Shown: positions 16,800 through 26,700, counted from the stretch's first letter. The stretch is 60,145 nt of DNA from Anaerostipes butyraticus (GCF_016586355.1 NZ_BLYI01000030.1:1-60145); one strand, 5' to 3'. Numbers and translations are program-made. Notes: generated by a model from the sequence alone, not told the origin.

Positions 16800-18735
16800 A
16801 GTAAAAAATAAAATAAAGACCATAGGCAGGAAGATTCTCGGTATGGAACAAAAAAAAGAAATTGTATCTGCGGAACGATCCGGCAGAGTGAAGCCAACGG
16901 TTCTGGCCAGAAGACTTCTGGAATACGATGTGATTTCTTTTGACATTTTTGATACGCTGATCCTTCGGACCCTGTCCAAGCCTACCGATGTATTTATGTC
17001 TGTGGGACAGGAGCTGGGCATGCTGAATTACACGACTATGCGGCGTGAAATGGAACTGAGGTTAAGGGACGGGAAAGAGGCAGAGACCGGGAGCAGGGAA
17101 GTTACGTTTGAGGAAATTTATGAAGCCATGGAAAAGTACTGCGGCGTCAACGCCAAAGAAGGAATTGAAGCGGAATTCAGGGCGGAATTGAAATACTGCA
17201 TTCCAAATCCGTATATGAAAGAAGTCTTTGATCTCCTGAAAAACTATGGGAAAACGATCATTATCGTTTCGGATATGTATTTTTCAAAACAATGGATGAA
17301 AAAACTCCTGTCAGCCTGTGGATACGAAGGATATGACCGTCTGTTTGTGTCCTGTGATTATGGGTTTGGCAAGAGATCCGGAAAACTGTATCAGAAAATT
17401 TCTGAGGAATATTTAAACGGCAGGAGTGTGATCCATGTGGGAGACAATCCGACGGTAGATGTGGAAATGGCTGAAAAACAGGGATGGGTTTCTGAATTTT
17501 ATGAAGATATCCACACAAGAGGGAAAAAATACCGTCCGTCTCTGATGTCTTCCTGTATTGGAAGCGCATATCGGGCAGTGGTCAATATTAAGATGCATTC
17601 CGGGGCTTTTGAATCAGAAAAAGAAAGAGATCTTGCTTATCAGTATGGGTACATCAATGGAGGGATCCTGATCCTTGGCTATGTTCAGTGGATCCACCGT
17701 CAGGCAAAGGAAGAGCATATGGATAAAGTCCTTTTCATTGCCAGAGATGGATGGATCATGAAACAGGTTTACGATGATCTGTACGATGATATTCCATCAG
17801 AGTATGTTTATCTGTCCAGAAACGCGGCATTGAAGATGACCTGTGACTATAACCGGTATGAATTATTCCGGCAGTTCGTGGAGCGAAGAGTGGATTCAGA
17901 GAAACCATATACGATCCGGGATATCCTGGTTTCCATGGAACTTGAGAGCATTCTGCCAATGCTGGAAAAAGACGGAATTCATACAGGGGATATTGTTGAT
18001 ACAAAGGAAAAGGCAGAACAGGTGAAAGAAATGCTCCTGGACAGATGGGAACATGTCTGCGGAGTATATGAATCTTCCGCTCAGGCATTCCATCAGTATA
18101 TGAAACCGATTCTTGCAGGCTGTCATCGTGTGGCGGCAGTTGATACCGGATGGAGAGGAACCTGTCCGGCCGCCATAAAATATATGATAGAGAAAAAATG
18201 GGAGGAAGACTGCGAAGTGACCGGTATGATGATGGGATCATGCAAATATAAGTTCAACAATACGATTCCTCTGATCAAAGATGGATCGATCAGAACGTAT
18301 CTGTTTTCACCGCAGCATAATGATCATCTGGCGCGATTCCATTACAATAAAAATCTGATTCATAATACCTGTATAGAGTTCATCACATCAGCTCCGCATC
18401 CGTCTGTCACCAGTTTCCAAAAAGGAGATGATGAAAGCTATAAAATCCGGTTTGAATATCCGGAACAGGAAAATTATGAAATTACGGAAAATGTCCACCA
18501 GGGAGTACTGGATTTCGTAAAGGATTATAAAAAGTATCATGGAGACAGCCCGCTGTTTTGGGAAATTCCGGCGCTGGACGCATATTGGCCGATCCGCTTC
18601 GCGATGGAGCGGCGGTTTGAATCTGTGATCAAGAAAGCTTTCGGGGGCTATGTATATAATAAGTATGTCGGCGGACTGGAAGGCAAACGGGATATGGATA
18701 CATTCCTGGACATGTGCAGAAAGGAGGGAGTATAG
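16777..18735 (+). CDS. HAD-superfamily hydrolase, COG5610 type
   Basis: 652 residues. The start at 16777 (MYSQFKSK) has TAGGAG 9 bases ahead; the ATG at 16759 lacks one. HAD motifs are complete: FDIFDTL (about 54-60, nucleophile Asp), IVSDMY (about 164) and HVGDNPTVD (about 220-228), with a helical cap between. A second module (about 288-600) begins YGYINGGILILGYVQWI, then FIARDGW, typical of COG5610 proteins of surface-polysaccharide loci. A phosphatase role on a sugar phosphate would fit the pathway. The start overlaps the aldolase gene by 23 bases; its stop abuts the next ATG. Confidence 0.75.
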   Translation: MYSQFKSKVKNKIKTIGRKILGMEQKKEIVSAERSGRVKPTVLARRLLEYDVISFDIFDTLILRTLSKPTDVFMSVGQELGMLNYTTMRREMELRLRDGKEAETGSREVTFEEIYEAMEKYCGVNAKEGIEAEFRAELKYCIPNPYMKEVFDLLKNYGKTIIIVSDMYFSKQWMKKLLSACGYEGYDRLFVSCDYGFGKRSGKLYQKISEEYLNGRSVIHVGDNPTVDVEMAEKQGWVSEFYEDIHTRGKKYRPSLMSSCIGSAYRAVVNIKMHSGAFESEKERDLAYQYGYINGGILILGYVQWIHRQAKEEHMDKVLFIARDGWIMKQVYDDLYDDIPSEYVYLSRNAALKMTCDYNRYELFRQFVERRVDSEKPYTIRDILVSMELESILPMLEKDGIHTGDIVDTKEKAEQVKEMLLDRWEHVCGVYESSAQAFHQYMKPILAGCHRVAAVDTGWRGTCPAAIKYMIEKKWEEDCEVTGMMMGSCKYKFNNTIPLIKDGSIRTYLFSPQHNDHLARFHYNKNLIHNTCIEFITSAPHPSVTSFQKGDDESYKIRFEYPEQENYEITENVHQGVLDFVKDYKKYHGDSPLFWEIPALDAYWPIRFAMERRFESVIKKAFGGYVYNKYVGGLEGKRDMDTFLDMCRKEGV

Positions 18736-20262
18736 ATGATCTTATATTACGGAGTCACCAGCTATCATATGCTGTGCTGCATCCTTCACAAGATGACCTG
18801 TCACCCGAAAGAAGAAGCGCAGCTGTTCCTTTCCGACACCCATCCGGAGTGCGGAAAACTGACAGCCTCTATTCGAAAAAGCGGGATTTTTCAGAAAGCG
18901 GAACTTTTTCCGGATAAAGGAAGGATGCTTCCTTATAAAAAGGAATACCAGAGAAACAAGACAGAAGAAAAGCTGGATTATTTCATAGAGGATCTCTGCA
19001 AAAAGACAGAAAAAGACTTTCCATTTAATCCGGAAGAAATCACGGAGTATAATATCTGCGGAGACCAGTATGCCCTGGGAATCTGGCTGATCCGCCGCAA
19101 AAAGAATTATAATTTTTTTGAGGAGGGATGCGGCGTTTATACGAGAAAGTATCTTTTGCTGGAAAATCTGGCCAGACTCAACCCGTTTCAGTATGATATG
19201 GCGGCAAAATGTCATTGTATGGGAGATTATGAAGGAATCACAAAAAAATATATTGAATTTTCTTCTCAGGAAGGAGAATTTGACCGGGAAAATTGTGAAG
19301 ATTTTTCTGTGAAACATATACTGGCGGGAATGGAAGAACAAGAACTTGGTCTGGTAAAAGATATCTTTCAGGTGCCTGAAGTTTCTTCCATGGAAGGTTC
19401 CGATTCTGTACTTTTGCTGACGCAGCAGTTTGTAAATATGGGATTTTTAACGGTGCGGCAGGAAAAAGAACTGTATGATCTGATGCTGGATTATTTTGCG
19501 CTGGAGAGCATGCTGTATGTGAAGCCACATCCCAGTGACTGGCAGGGGCTGTATGGGGACTGGTATCCGGATGCAGTGACTCTTCCGCGTTTTATGCCAT
19601 CGGAACTGCTGCCTTACACCAGCAATGGAAAATTCAAAACAGGGATCACAGTATCTTCCACTTCGATTTTCGGACTGGAACCTTACATGGAAAATATCAT
19701 CTGTCTGGATTCTTCTCTGGAAGATCATTATGAAAATATAAACTGGTATTATGCCGTAGGGCAGATTCTGGATCAGGGGATCAGAGAAGCTGAAAGTATC
19801 CGCTATGAAGGGAAATGTCCAAGGCTTTTTAAGGCAGTGATGCCGGATATTGCGGAAGGCGGTAATCTGAAGGTTCTTGTAACCAGCCAGAGAGGAGAAA
19901 AACCAGCGGAAGATCTTGTGATCTATCTGAACGAAGAAGGAAAGAATCAGATTCCGGAATGGATGTTTGAGGAGACCGATCATCTGTGGCCTGCCGCAGT
20001 TTGTATAACCGATATGGAAAGCGGCTGGAAAGGATTTCACTACATATATATTTATTCCAGACAGCTGCAGGTCCTGGAAGCATTAAAGAAAACCGAGGTG
20101 AAAAAACAATTGAATTATTCAAAGAAAGAAGTATCAATGACTCCGGAAAAATATCAGGCTCAGTGCCGTGCTCTGGAAGGAATGCTGAATGCAGCCAATC
20201 AGAGGATCGAAGAACTGCTGAAGGAAAAAAAGGAGCTGGAACGGAAGTTAAATCAGAAATGA
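18736..20262 (+). CDS. Second GT-B glycosyltransferase with sialyltransferase-type motifs
   Basis: 508 residues; paralogue of the protein at 12865 (MILYYGVTSYHMLCCILHKM against MILYIGASIYHILCFSLHKL). Motifs recur in order: FEEGCG (about 128-133), VKPHPSDW (about 263-270) and VSSTS (about 305). The C-terminus adds a coiled coil (YQAQCRALEGMLNAANQRIE onward) that may mediate assembly or membrane association. GGAGGGAGTATAG precedes the ATG, which abuts the previous stop. Two diverged transferases suggest either two linkages or a priming and a chain-extending step. It is the last gene before the terminator. Confidence 0.65.
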   Translation: MILYYGVTSYHMLCCILHKMTCHPKEEAQLFLSDTHPECGKLTASIRKSGIFQKAELFPDKGRMLPYKKEYQRNKTEEKLDYFIEDLCKKTEKDFPFNPEEITEYNICGDQYALGIWLIRRKKNYNFFEEGCGVYTRKYLLLENLARLNPFQYDMAAKCHCMGDYEGITKKYIEFSSQEGEFDRENCEDFSVKHILAGMEEQELGLVKDIFQVPEVSSMEGSDSVLLLTQQFVNMGFLTVRQEKELYDLMLDYFALESMLYVKPHPSDWQGLYGDWYPDAVTLPRFMPSELLPYTSNGKFKTGITVSSTSIFGLEPYMENIICLDSSLEDHYENINWYYAVGQILDQGIREAESIRYEGKCPRLFKAVMPDIAEGGNLKVLVTSQRGEKPAEDLVIYLNEEGKNQIPEWMFEETDHLWPAAVCITDMESGWKGFHYIYIYSRQLQVLEALKKTEVKKQLNYSKKEVSMTPEKYQAQCRALEGMLNAANQRIEELLKEKKELERKLNQK

Positions 20263-20273
20263 AATAAAAAATT

Positions 20274-20299
20274 GAAGCGGCGGGACCGCTTCTTTTTTT
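20274..20299 (+). terminator. Terminator of the glycan operon
   Basis: GAAGCGG (20274-20280), a 5-base loop, then CCGCTTC (20286-20292) and a run of seven T. Confidence 0.9.
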
Positions 20300-20305
20300 G
20301 AAAGA

Positions 20306-20659
20306 TCAAAGAATTAAAGTTTTGGGGTAGGAGGAAGAAAGATATTCCCACAAGATTCCAAAAAACTGACTGACCGTAGGTTTATGGTTCATCGGATATC
20401 CTGCAATGTATTGAAGCAGGATGGGATTCCTCTTCCATATGACTCCGATCAGAGTTCTTATATCACGTTCTACAGTTTTCCATTCGGTTTGATAATGTTT
20501 TGCAATGTCTGGATACAGCCATTTTGTGACGAGCTGGAGTCTCATTTCATTGTTTTCTGACAGCAGCTTGAGGCCGTAAATTACGTATCGGAAACCAGCG
20601 TAGTTAGGGGTTCCGCCCAGCATGAAAAGTAGTCGCCGGGTACTGGCAATGCAAGGCAT
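20306..20659 (-). CDS. Short Spo0A C-terminal-domain-like protein
   Basis: 117 residues. The core LYPDIAKHYQTEWKTVERDI with the following RTLIGVIWKRN is the DNA-recognition part of the Spo0A effector domain (LYPxIAKxxxTTxSRVERAIR). No receiver domain is present, so any activity is not phosphorylation-gated in the Spo0A way. The ATG at 20659 is chosen because GAAGGGAG lies about 8 bases upstream. It overlaps the XRE gene ahead of it by 56 bases in another frame, so the two are co-transcribed. Function unknown; a role in sporulation or surface-glycan switching is only a guess. Confidence 0.7.
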   Translation of the reverse strand: MPCIASTRRLLFMLGGTPNYAGFRYVIYGLKLLSENNEMRLQLVTKWLYPDIAKHYQTEWKTVERDIRTLIGVIWKRNPILLQYIAGYPMNHKPTVSQFFGILWEYLSSSYPKTLIL

Positions 20660-20912
20660 TAGGCTCACTCCCTTCTAAAACAAATCTTAAATCTTTAAAA
20701 AATTCCAACAGATCTTCCTCTGAAAGAAGAAGGATAAAGAATACCAGAGACATAGCGGAAAAACCGTACCGTCCGTGTTCCTGATCAAAATAAGATCTTG
20801 GCGATACGTGGAGGGCTTCTGCCATATTCTCTTGTGTCAGATGATTCTGGTGACGATAATCCTGGATCTGATGCCTAAGAAAATCCTGAAGCAAATGTTT
20901 ATAATCATCCAT
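20604..20912 (-). CDS. XRE-family helix-turn-helix protein
   Basis: 102 residues. The helix-turn-helix is at about 22-55: HLTQENMAEALHVSPRSYFD, then EHGRYGFSAMSLV, the usual Q-x3-A-x3-S-x2-Y layout of XRE/Cro repressors. The C-terminal tail is unremarkable. A strong AAAGGAGG lies 7 bases before the ATG. It is the first gene of a two-gene minus-strand unit with the Spo0A-C-like gene, converging on the glycan operon. Confidence 0.75.
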   Translation of the reverse strand: MDDYKHLLQDFLRHQIQDYRHQNHLTQENMAEALHVSPRSYFDQEHGRYGFSAMSLVFFILLLSEEDLLEFFKDLRFVLEGSEPNALHCQYPATTFHAGRNP

Positions 20913-21175
20913 TCATAATCCTCCTTTATTCGACGAGTACAGGGAAATTTTACCTTTAAATAACAAAAGTTACCATGAGGTGCACTTCAGGATGCAGGAG
21001 GGTTTTCCTTTCTATTTTGAAAAGCCGGAAAGAGGGCAATGAGGGAAGAAAAATAAGGGAAGTTTTGTAAAAAGATCTGGGAAATGAGAAACCATAAAAA
21101 GAAAATAAAAAAGGCAAAGAAGCTGTAAAAAACTTCTCCGCCGGTTGAGAAACCACGCAAAACCGCCATTTCACG
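20913..21175. other. Intergenic region upstream of the XRE gene
   Basis: No supported gene. It is rich in purine tracts on the plus strand. Short hydrophobic minus-strand frames here lack ribosome sites and abut the tRNA terminator. A TAAAAT box read on the minus strand near 20950 may belong to the XRE promoter, but no convincing -35 is seen. Confidence 0.4.
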
Positions 21176-21211
21176 CAAAAAATAAGGACACCAGCATAAT
21201 TGCTGATGTCC
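21176..21211 (-). terminator. Terminator after tRNA-Pro
   Basis: On the minus strand GGACATCAGCA pairs with TGCTGGTGTCC around a 4-base loop, followed by TTATTTTTT. Confidence 0.85.
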
Positions 21212-21220
21212 TGTTATAAA

Positions 21221-21294
21221 TCGGGGCGACAGGATTTGAACCTGCGACCTCGTAGTCCCGAACCACGCGCTCTACCAAGCTGAGCCACGCCCCG
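21221..21294 (-). tRNA. tRNA-Pro (anticodon CGG)
   Basis: The minus strand folds as a full cloverleaf. The acceptor arm CGGGGCG/CGCCCCG is followed by discriminator A. The D arm contains GCTCAGCTTGGTAGAGC. The anticodon arm CGTGG-TTCGGGA-CTACG gives CGG. The T arm contains GTTCAAATC. The 3' CCA is not encoded. Nearby proteins carry no sign of integration at this tRNA. Confidence 0.95.
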
Positions 21295-21389
21295 TGCATT
21301 TGCTATTATAGCTCCTTTTCCACTCATTTGTAAAGAGGAAATTTAAAAAAATTTGAAATAGTGTTACAATAAGGAAAAGGAGGACGGTA

Positions 21390-21719
21390 ATGAAACAAGT
21401 TTACAGCATGTATTTCAGCGGAACCGATACGACAAAAAAGGTAACGGAGTTTCTGGCTGGCCGCCTTGCCGAGAATCTGAACAGAAAAAAGATTGTATAT
21501 GATTTTACGCTGCCGGATGCAAGAAAAGGGTATCCGGAATTTACAGAAGATGATATAGTAATCTTTGGAACTCTTATGAGGATGAAGGCTGTCTTTATCA
21601 TAAGAAGGAACTGGAAGAAATGTATGAAAGGCGGGCAGAACCGGAACTTTTTCTTTGATGAAAAGTCAGAGACAAGAATCTGCCGGAATCTGCCGCAGCA
21701 GGAACAAGGAAATGAATAA
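21390..21719 (+). pseudogene. Flavodoxin remnant with frame break
   Basis: The first 62 codons read as the start of an EFR1-style flavodoxin (MKQVYSMYFSGTDTTKKVTE, later DDIVIFGT), where relatives go on with PVYAGR. Here the frame moves into unrelated codons (LMRMKAVFIIRRNWKK). In the +2 frame a coding-like tail from 21575 to the TGA at 21656-21658 reads EDEGCLYHKKELEEMYERR. This looks like a deletion that joined the head of a flavodoxin to the tail of another gene. A promoter (TTTAAA-N17-TACAAT) and AAGGAGG are still present upstream. Confidence 0.65.
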
Positions 21720-22380
21720 AATAAATTATCAAAAAAAACTGGATCAGATCATTGAGCAGGAGGCAGACCGAAGGCCAAGGCTTCTGCTGCACAGCTGCTG
21801 TGCGCCGTGCAGCAGCTATGTGCTGGAATATTTATCCCGGTATTTCCGGATCACGGTCTTTTACTACAATCCTAATATAGATTCCGCAAAGGAATACGAA
21901 AAAAGGGTAGAAGAGCAGAAAAGGCTGATCCGGGAGATGAAACTCGGAGAGATCAGCGTAATCGACGGCAGATATAATCCGCAGGTTTTTTATCAGGCTG
22001 TCCGCGGCTTTGAGAAAGAACCGGAAGGCGGAAAGCGATGCTATCTGTGTTATCAGCTGAGACTCAGGGAAACGGCGAAGTTAGCGTCGGCAGAGAAATT
22101 TGACTATTTTACAACGACTCTGACGATCAGTCCGCTGAAAAATGCTCAGTGGTTAAATGAAATCGGCGAGAAAGCAGGGCAGGAGTACGGAGTGGCATTT
22201 CTGCCGTCGGACTTTAAGAAAAAGGGTGGTTATCAGAGATCCATCCAGCTTTCGAAGGAATATTCTCTGTACCGTCAGAATTTCTGCGGCTGTGTTTTTT
22301 CAAAAAATGAAAGCCGGGAGCGGCAGAAGAAAAATACACAAGAGAGCCAGACGGAAAAACAAATTGAAAAAAATAAATGA
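21712..22380 (+). CDS. queH: Epoxyqueuosine reductase QueH
   Basis: 222 residues. Cysteine motifs of the QueH (DUF208) family are present: LHSCCAPCSSY (about 25-35), RCYLCYQLRL (about 109-118) and FCGCVFS (about 190-196). They hold an Fe-S cluster and the second metal site used to reduce epoxyqueuosine to queuosine in tRNA, the non-orthologous replacement for QueG. The core spans 1-200 and a Lys/Glu-rich tail follows. The start is set at 21712 after AGGAACAAGGAA; upstream in-frame codons belong to the preceding pseudogene. Confidence 0.9.
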   Translation: MNKINYQKKLDQIIEQEADRRPRLLLHSCCAPCSSYVLEYLSRYFRITVFYYNPNIDSAKEYEKRVEEQKRLIREMKLGEISVIDGRYNPQVFYQAVRGFEKEPEGGKRCYLCYQLRLRETAKLASAEKFDYFTTTLTISPLKNAQWLNEIGEKAGQEYGVAFLPSDFKKKGGYQRSIQLSKEYSLYRQNFCGCVFSKNESRERQKKNTQESQTEKQIEKNK

Positions 22381-22409
22381 GCAGGTGCGAAAAAAATCGG
22401 AAAAAGTAC

Positions 22410-22438
22410 TTGCGTAAATGTTTAGAATGTGGTAAAAT
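22410..22438 (+). promoter_or_regulatory. Promoter of the car operon
   Basis: TTGCGT (22410-22415) and TAAAAT (22433-22438) are separated by 17 bases, giving a leader of about 190 bases before carA. Confidence 0.6.
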
Positions 22439-22483
22439 TTTTACAATTTGTAGAGAAATATTTCTAGGATAATAGCACAGGTT

Positions 22484-22515
22484 AGTATTGGGAAATGATC
22501 GGTTTTTCTAATACT
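22484..22515 (+). promoter_or_regulatory. Hairpin in the carA leader, possible attenuator
   Basis: AGTATT-g-GGAAA pairs with TTTTC-t-AATACT around a short loop, with T-rich sequence downstream. It sits in an unusually long leader of a pyrimidine/arginine gene, where PyrR or other attenuation is common. The PyrR loop consensus is not visible, so the mechanism is open. Confidence 0.4.
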
Positions 22516-22633
22516 TGGGTTTGTGATTTTTATTTTAGTTTTATTTCTCTTTTTTGCTAAAATTGGAACTTTTTTCAAAAACAGCAAAATGAAGAAAACA
22601 ATTTCTACGAATTTTATTTAGGAGGAAATTTTC

Positions 22634-23713
22634 ATGAATGCATTTTTGATACTGGAAGATGGACATGTCTTTAAAGGAAAGAGCTTCGGGGCACAAAAAG
22701 AAGTCATTTGTGAAGTAGTATTCAATACTTCAATGACAGGCTACCTGGAAGTGCTGACAGATCCATCTTATCAAGGACAGGGAGTGGTAATGACCTACCC
22801 GTTGATTGGAAATTATGGAGTCTGCCTGGAAGACGCAGAATCAGATAGGCCTTGGCACTCTGCCTTTATCGTAAGGGAGATTTCAAGGATGTCCAGCAAT
22901 TTTCGCAGAGAGGAGGAGCTGGAAGCATATCTGAAGGAACATGATATCCCTGGAATCTGCGGTGTTGACACCCGCGCGATCACAAAGATTTTAAGAGAAG
23001 ACGGATGCATGGGCGGAATGGTCACAACGAATCCAGATTATAATTTAGATGAAATTCTTCCAAAATTAAAAGCATATAGAGTCACAAACGCAGTTAAGAC
23101 AGTCACAAGAAAAGAAAAGACTCATGTGGCAGGAGACGGACCAAAAGTCGCGCTGCTGGATCTTGGAACAAAGAAAAATATCATAAGATCTCTGAGCAAG
23201 AGAGGATGTGATGTAACGGTATATCCGGCCTTTACTTCCGCAGAAGAGATCCTTGGAGATCAGCCGGACGGAATCATGCTGTCCAACGGCCCTGGAGATC
23301 CGAAAGAATGTACAGAGATCATCAAAGAGATCAAAAAACTCTATGACAGTGATGTGCCGATCTTTGCCATCTGTCTTGGACATCAGCTGATGGCGCTTGC
23401 GACAGGAGCGGATACAGAGAAGATGCGCTGGGGACACCGGGGCGGAAATCATCCGGTGAAAGATCTTGCTACCGGAAGAGTTTATATTTCTTCCCAGAAC
23501 CATGGATATGTGATCAAGAATGAATCCATTCCAAAGGATGTCGCAGAAGTTTCCTTTATCAATGTAAATGACAGGACAATCGAAGGATTAAACTATAAAA
23601 ACAAGAAAATCCGTACTGTACAGTTCCATCCGGAAGCATGTCCGGGACCACAGGATACGGCTTACTTATTTGATGAATTTTTGGATGTGATGAAAGGAGC
23701 AAAAAATGCCTAA
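22634..23713 (+). CDS. carA: Carbamoyl-phosphate synthase small subunit
   Basis: 359 residues. The N-terminal CarA domain (DGHVFKGKSFG, FNTSMTGYLEVLTDPSY) is followed by a class I glutamine amidotransferase domain: nucleophile Cys in FAICLGHQLMA (about 247) and the His/Glu pair in VQFHPEACPGP (about 331-333). It strips ammonia from glutamine and passes it to CarB for carbamoyl phosphate, which feeds pyrimidines and arginine. AGGAGG precedes the ATG. It overlaps carB by 8 bases, giving coupled translation. Confidence 0.97.
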   Translation: MNAFLILEDGHVFKGKSFGAQKEVICEVVFNTSMTGYLEVLTDPSYQGQGVVMTYPLIGNYGVCLEDAESDRPWHSAFIVREISRMSSNFRREEELEAYLKEHDIPGICGVDTRAITKILREDGCMGGMVTTNPDYNLDEILPKLKAYRVTNAVKTVTRKEKTHVAGDGPKVALLDLGTKKNIIRSLSKRGCDVTVYPAFTSAEEILGDQPDGIMLSNGPGDPKECTEIIKEIKKLYDSDVPIFAICLGHQLMALATGADTEKMRWGHRGGNHPVKDLATGRVYISSQNHGYVIKNESIPKDVAEVSFINVNDRTIEGLNYKNKKIRTVQFHPEACPGPQDTAYLFDEFLDVMKGAKNA

Positions 23714-26700
23714 GAGAGAAGATATAAAGAAAGTACTTGTCATCGGATCAGGACCGATCGTCATCGGACAGGCAGCGGAATTTGACTACGCGGGAACTCA
23801 GGCCTGCCGTGCGCTGCAGGAAGAGGGCGTTGAAGTTGTACTTGTCAACTCCAATCCTGCTACGATCATGACAGATAAAGATATTGCAGATAAGGTATAT
23901 ATTGAGCCTCTGACTGCCCCTGTGATCGAAAAGATCATCGAAAAAGAAAAACCGGACAGCATTCTTCCGACTCTGGGAGGACAGGCAGCCTTAAACCTTG
24001 CTATGGAATTATGCGAGAGCGGATATCTGGAGAAAGCAGGCGTTGAGCTGATCGGAACATCTCCGGATACGATCAAAAAGGCTGAAGACCGTCTGGAGTT
24101 CCAGAAAACCATGGAAAAGATCGGAGAACCGATCGCAGCCGGACAGGTTGTAACAACCATCGAAGACGGTGTGAAATTTGCGAAAGAGATCGGCTATCCG
24201 GCAGTTCTTCGTCCGGCATATACGCTGGGAGGAAGCGGCGGCGGAATTGCCCATAACCAGGAAGAGCTGGAGGCCATTCTTGAGAATGGACTGCGCCTGA
24301 GCCGTGTTGGAGAAGTACTGGTAGAGCGTTACATCGGCGGATGGAAAGAAATCGAATATGAAGTAATGCGTGATGAAAACGGAACCTGCATCACAATCTG
24401 TAACATGGAAAATATCGATCCGGTCGGTGTGCATACAGGAGACAGTATCGTTGTGGCTCCTTCTCAGACACTGGGAGATAAAGAATATCAGATGCTGCGT
24501 ACATCCGCTCTGAATATTATCACAGAGCTGAATGTGCATGGAGGATGTAATGTTCAGTACGCGCTGAATCCGGACAGTTTTGAGTATTGCGTAATCGAGG
24601 TAAATCCTCGTGTCAGCCGTTCTTCCGCGCTGGCTTCCAAGGCGACAGGATATCCGATCGCCAAGGTAACTGCCAAGATCGCGATCGGCTATACGCTGGA
24701 CGAGATTGAAAACGCAGTCACAAAGAAAACATACGCAAGTTTCGAGCCGATGCTTGACTATTGTGTAGTCAAGATGCCTCGTCTTCCATTTGATAAATTC
24801 ATTCATGCAAAACGAACGTTAACGACACAGATGAAAGCGACCGGAGAAGTTATGAGTATCGGAACCAACTTTGAGGGAGCTTTGATGAAGGCAATTCGTT
24901 CTCTGGAACAGCATGTGGACAGCCTGATCTTTGGTGATTACGATAAGCTGACAGATGAAGAACTGTTAAAAGAACTGGAAAAGATCGATGATTTAAGAAT
25001 CTATGTGATCGCAGAAGCAATCCGAAGAGGATTCGACTATGATACGATCTTTAATATTACGAAGATTGACCGGTGGTTCCTGGACAAGATTGCCGTTCTC
25101 GTAGAGATGGAAAAGAAACTGAAAGAAGCAGATGCGCTGGATTATGACCTGCTCCTGGAAGCGAAACGTCTGGAATTCCCGGATAAAGTGATCGGCCAGC
25201 TGGTTGGAAAAACAGAACGTGAGATCAAAGAACTGAGAAATGAAATGAACATCCACGCTTCTTATAAGATTGTAGATACCTGCGCAGCAGAGTTTGATGC
25301 GGAGACACCGTATTTCTATTCCTGCTACGATGGGGAAAATGAAGTGGAAGAAACGTCTGGAAAGAAAAAAGTTATGGTACTTGGATCTGGTCCGATCCGT
25401 ATCGGACAGGGAATCGAGTTTGACTACTGTTCTGTTCACAGTGTATGGGCGCTGAGCAAAGAAGGATATGAGACAATCATCGTCAACAACAATCCGGAAA
25501 CGGTTTCTACAGACTTTGACGTAGCGGATAAACTGTATTTTGAGCCGTTAACAGCAGAAGATGTGGAAAGCATCGTAGAGCTGGAAAAACCGGATGGAGC
25601 AGTCGTACAGTTCGGCGGACAGACAGCGATCAAATTAACAGAGGCCCTGATGAAGATGGGAGTTCCAATCCTTGGAACAAGTGCGGAAAATGTAGATGCG
25701 GCAGAAGACAGAGAACTGTTTGATGAGATCCTGGAAGAATGCTGCATTCCAAGACCGAAAGGAACTACGGTATTTACCTGTGAGGAAGCTCTGGAAGCCG
25801 CTCACAGACTCGGTTATCCGGTTCTGGTACGTCCATCCTATGTTCTTGGAGGACAGGGAATGCAGATTGCGGTTTCAGATGAAGATATCACTGCCTTTAT
25901 GGAAATCATCAATCGTTATGAGCAGGAACATCCGATCCTGATCGATAAATACCTGGTAGGAAAAGAAGTGGAAGTTGACGCCGTATGTGACGGAAATGAT
26001 ATCCTGATCCCGGGAATCATGGAACATATAGAACGTGCCGGAATCCATTCCGGAGACAGTATTTCCGTATATCCGTCCATTAACCTGAGTGACAAAGTAA
26101 AACGTGTCATTGCAGAATATACGAGAAAACTGGCAAAATCCCTTCATGTTGTGGGACTGATCAATATTCAGTTTATCGTTGCCAATGAAGAAGTGTATGT
26201 GATCGAGGTAAACCCACGTTCCAGCCGTACGGTTCCTTATATCAGCAAGGTAACCGGAATTCCGATCGTGGCACTGGCAGCCAAAGTGATCACAGGAGCG
26301 AAGATCAGAGATCTTGGATATGAACCGGGACTGCAGCCGGAATCAGAATATTATGCTGTGAAAAAGCCGGTCTTCTCATTTGAGAAACTTCGCGGAGCAG
26401 AGGTAAGCCTCGGACCTGAGATGAAATCAACAGGAGAGTGTCTTGGAATTTCCAAGAACTATCATGAGGCTCTTTACAAGGCGTTCTTAGGTGCAGGCGT
26501 TGACCTTCCAAAATACAAGAAGATGATCCTGACAGTAAAAGACTCTGACAAAATCGACGCGGTAGATATCGGAAGAAGATTTATCAATCTCGGATATGAA
26601 ATCTTCTCAACAAAAAGTACCTGCAGAGTCCTGAACGAGGCAGGTGTTCCGGCGAAACCGATCAATAAGCTGGAAGAGCCGTCTCCGAACTTGCTGGATT

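Noticed and set aside
20956-21178. Short hydrophobic minus-strand frames that could be small membrane proteins
   Set aside because: No ribosome site; the T run of the tRNA terminator lies directly upstream; two frames overlap with equally poor coding character.
21221-21294. tRNA-Pro as an integration site
   Set aside because: No integrase, no duplicated tRNA 3' end and no foreign gene block beside it.
22440-22633. PyrR-binding or known riboswitch in the carA leader
   Set aside because: A hairpin is present, but the conserved PyrR loop and known riboswitch cores are not visible; kept only as a possible attenuator.
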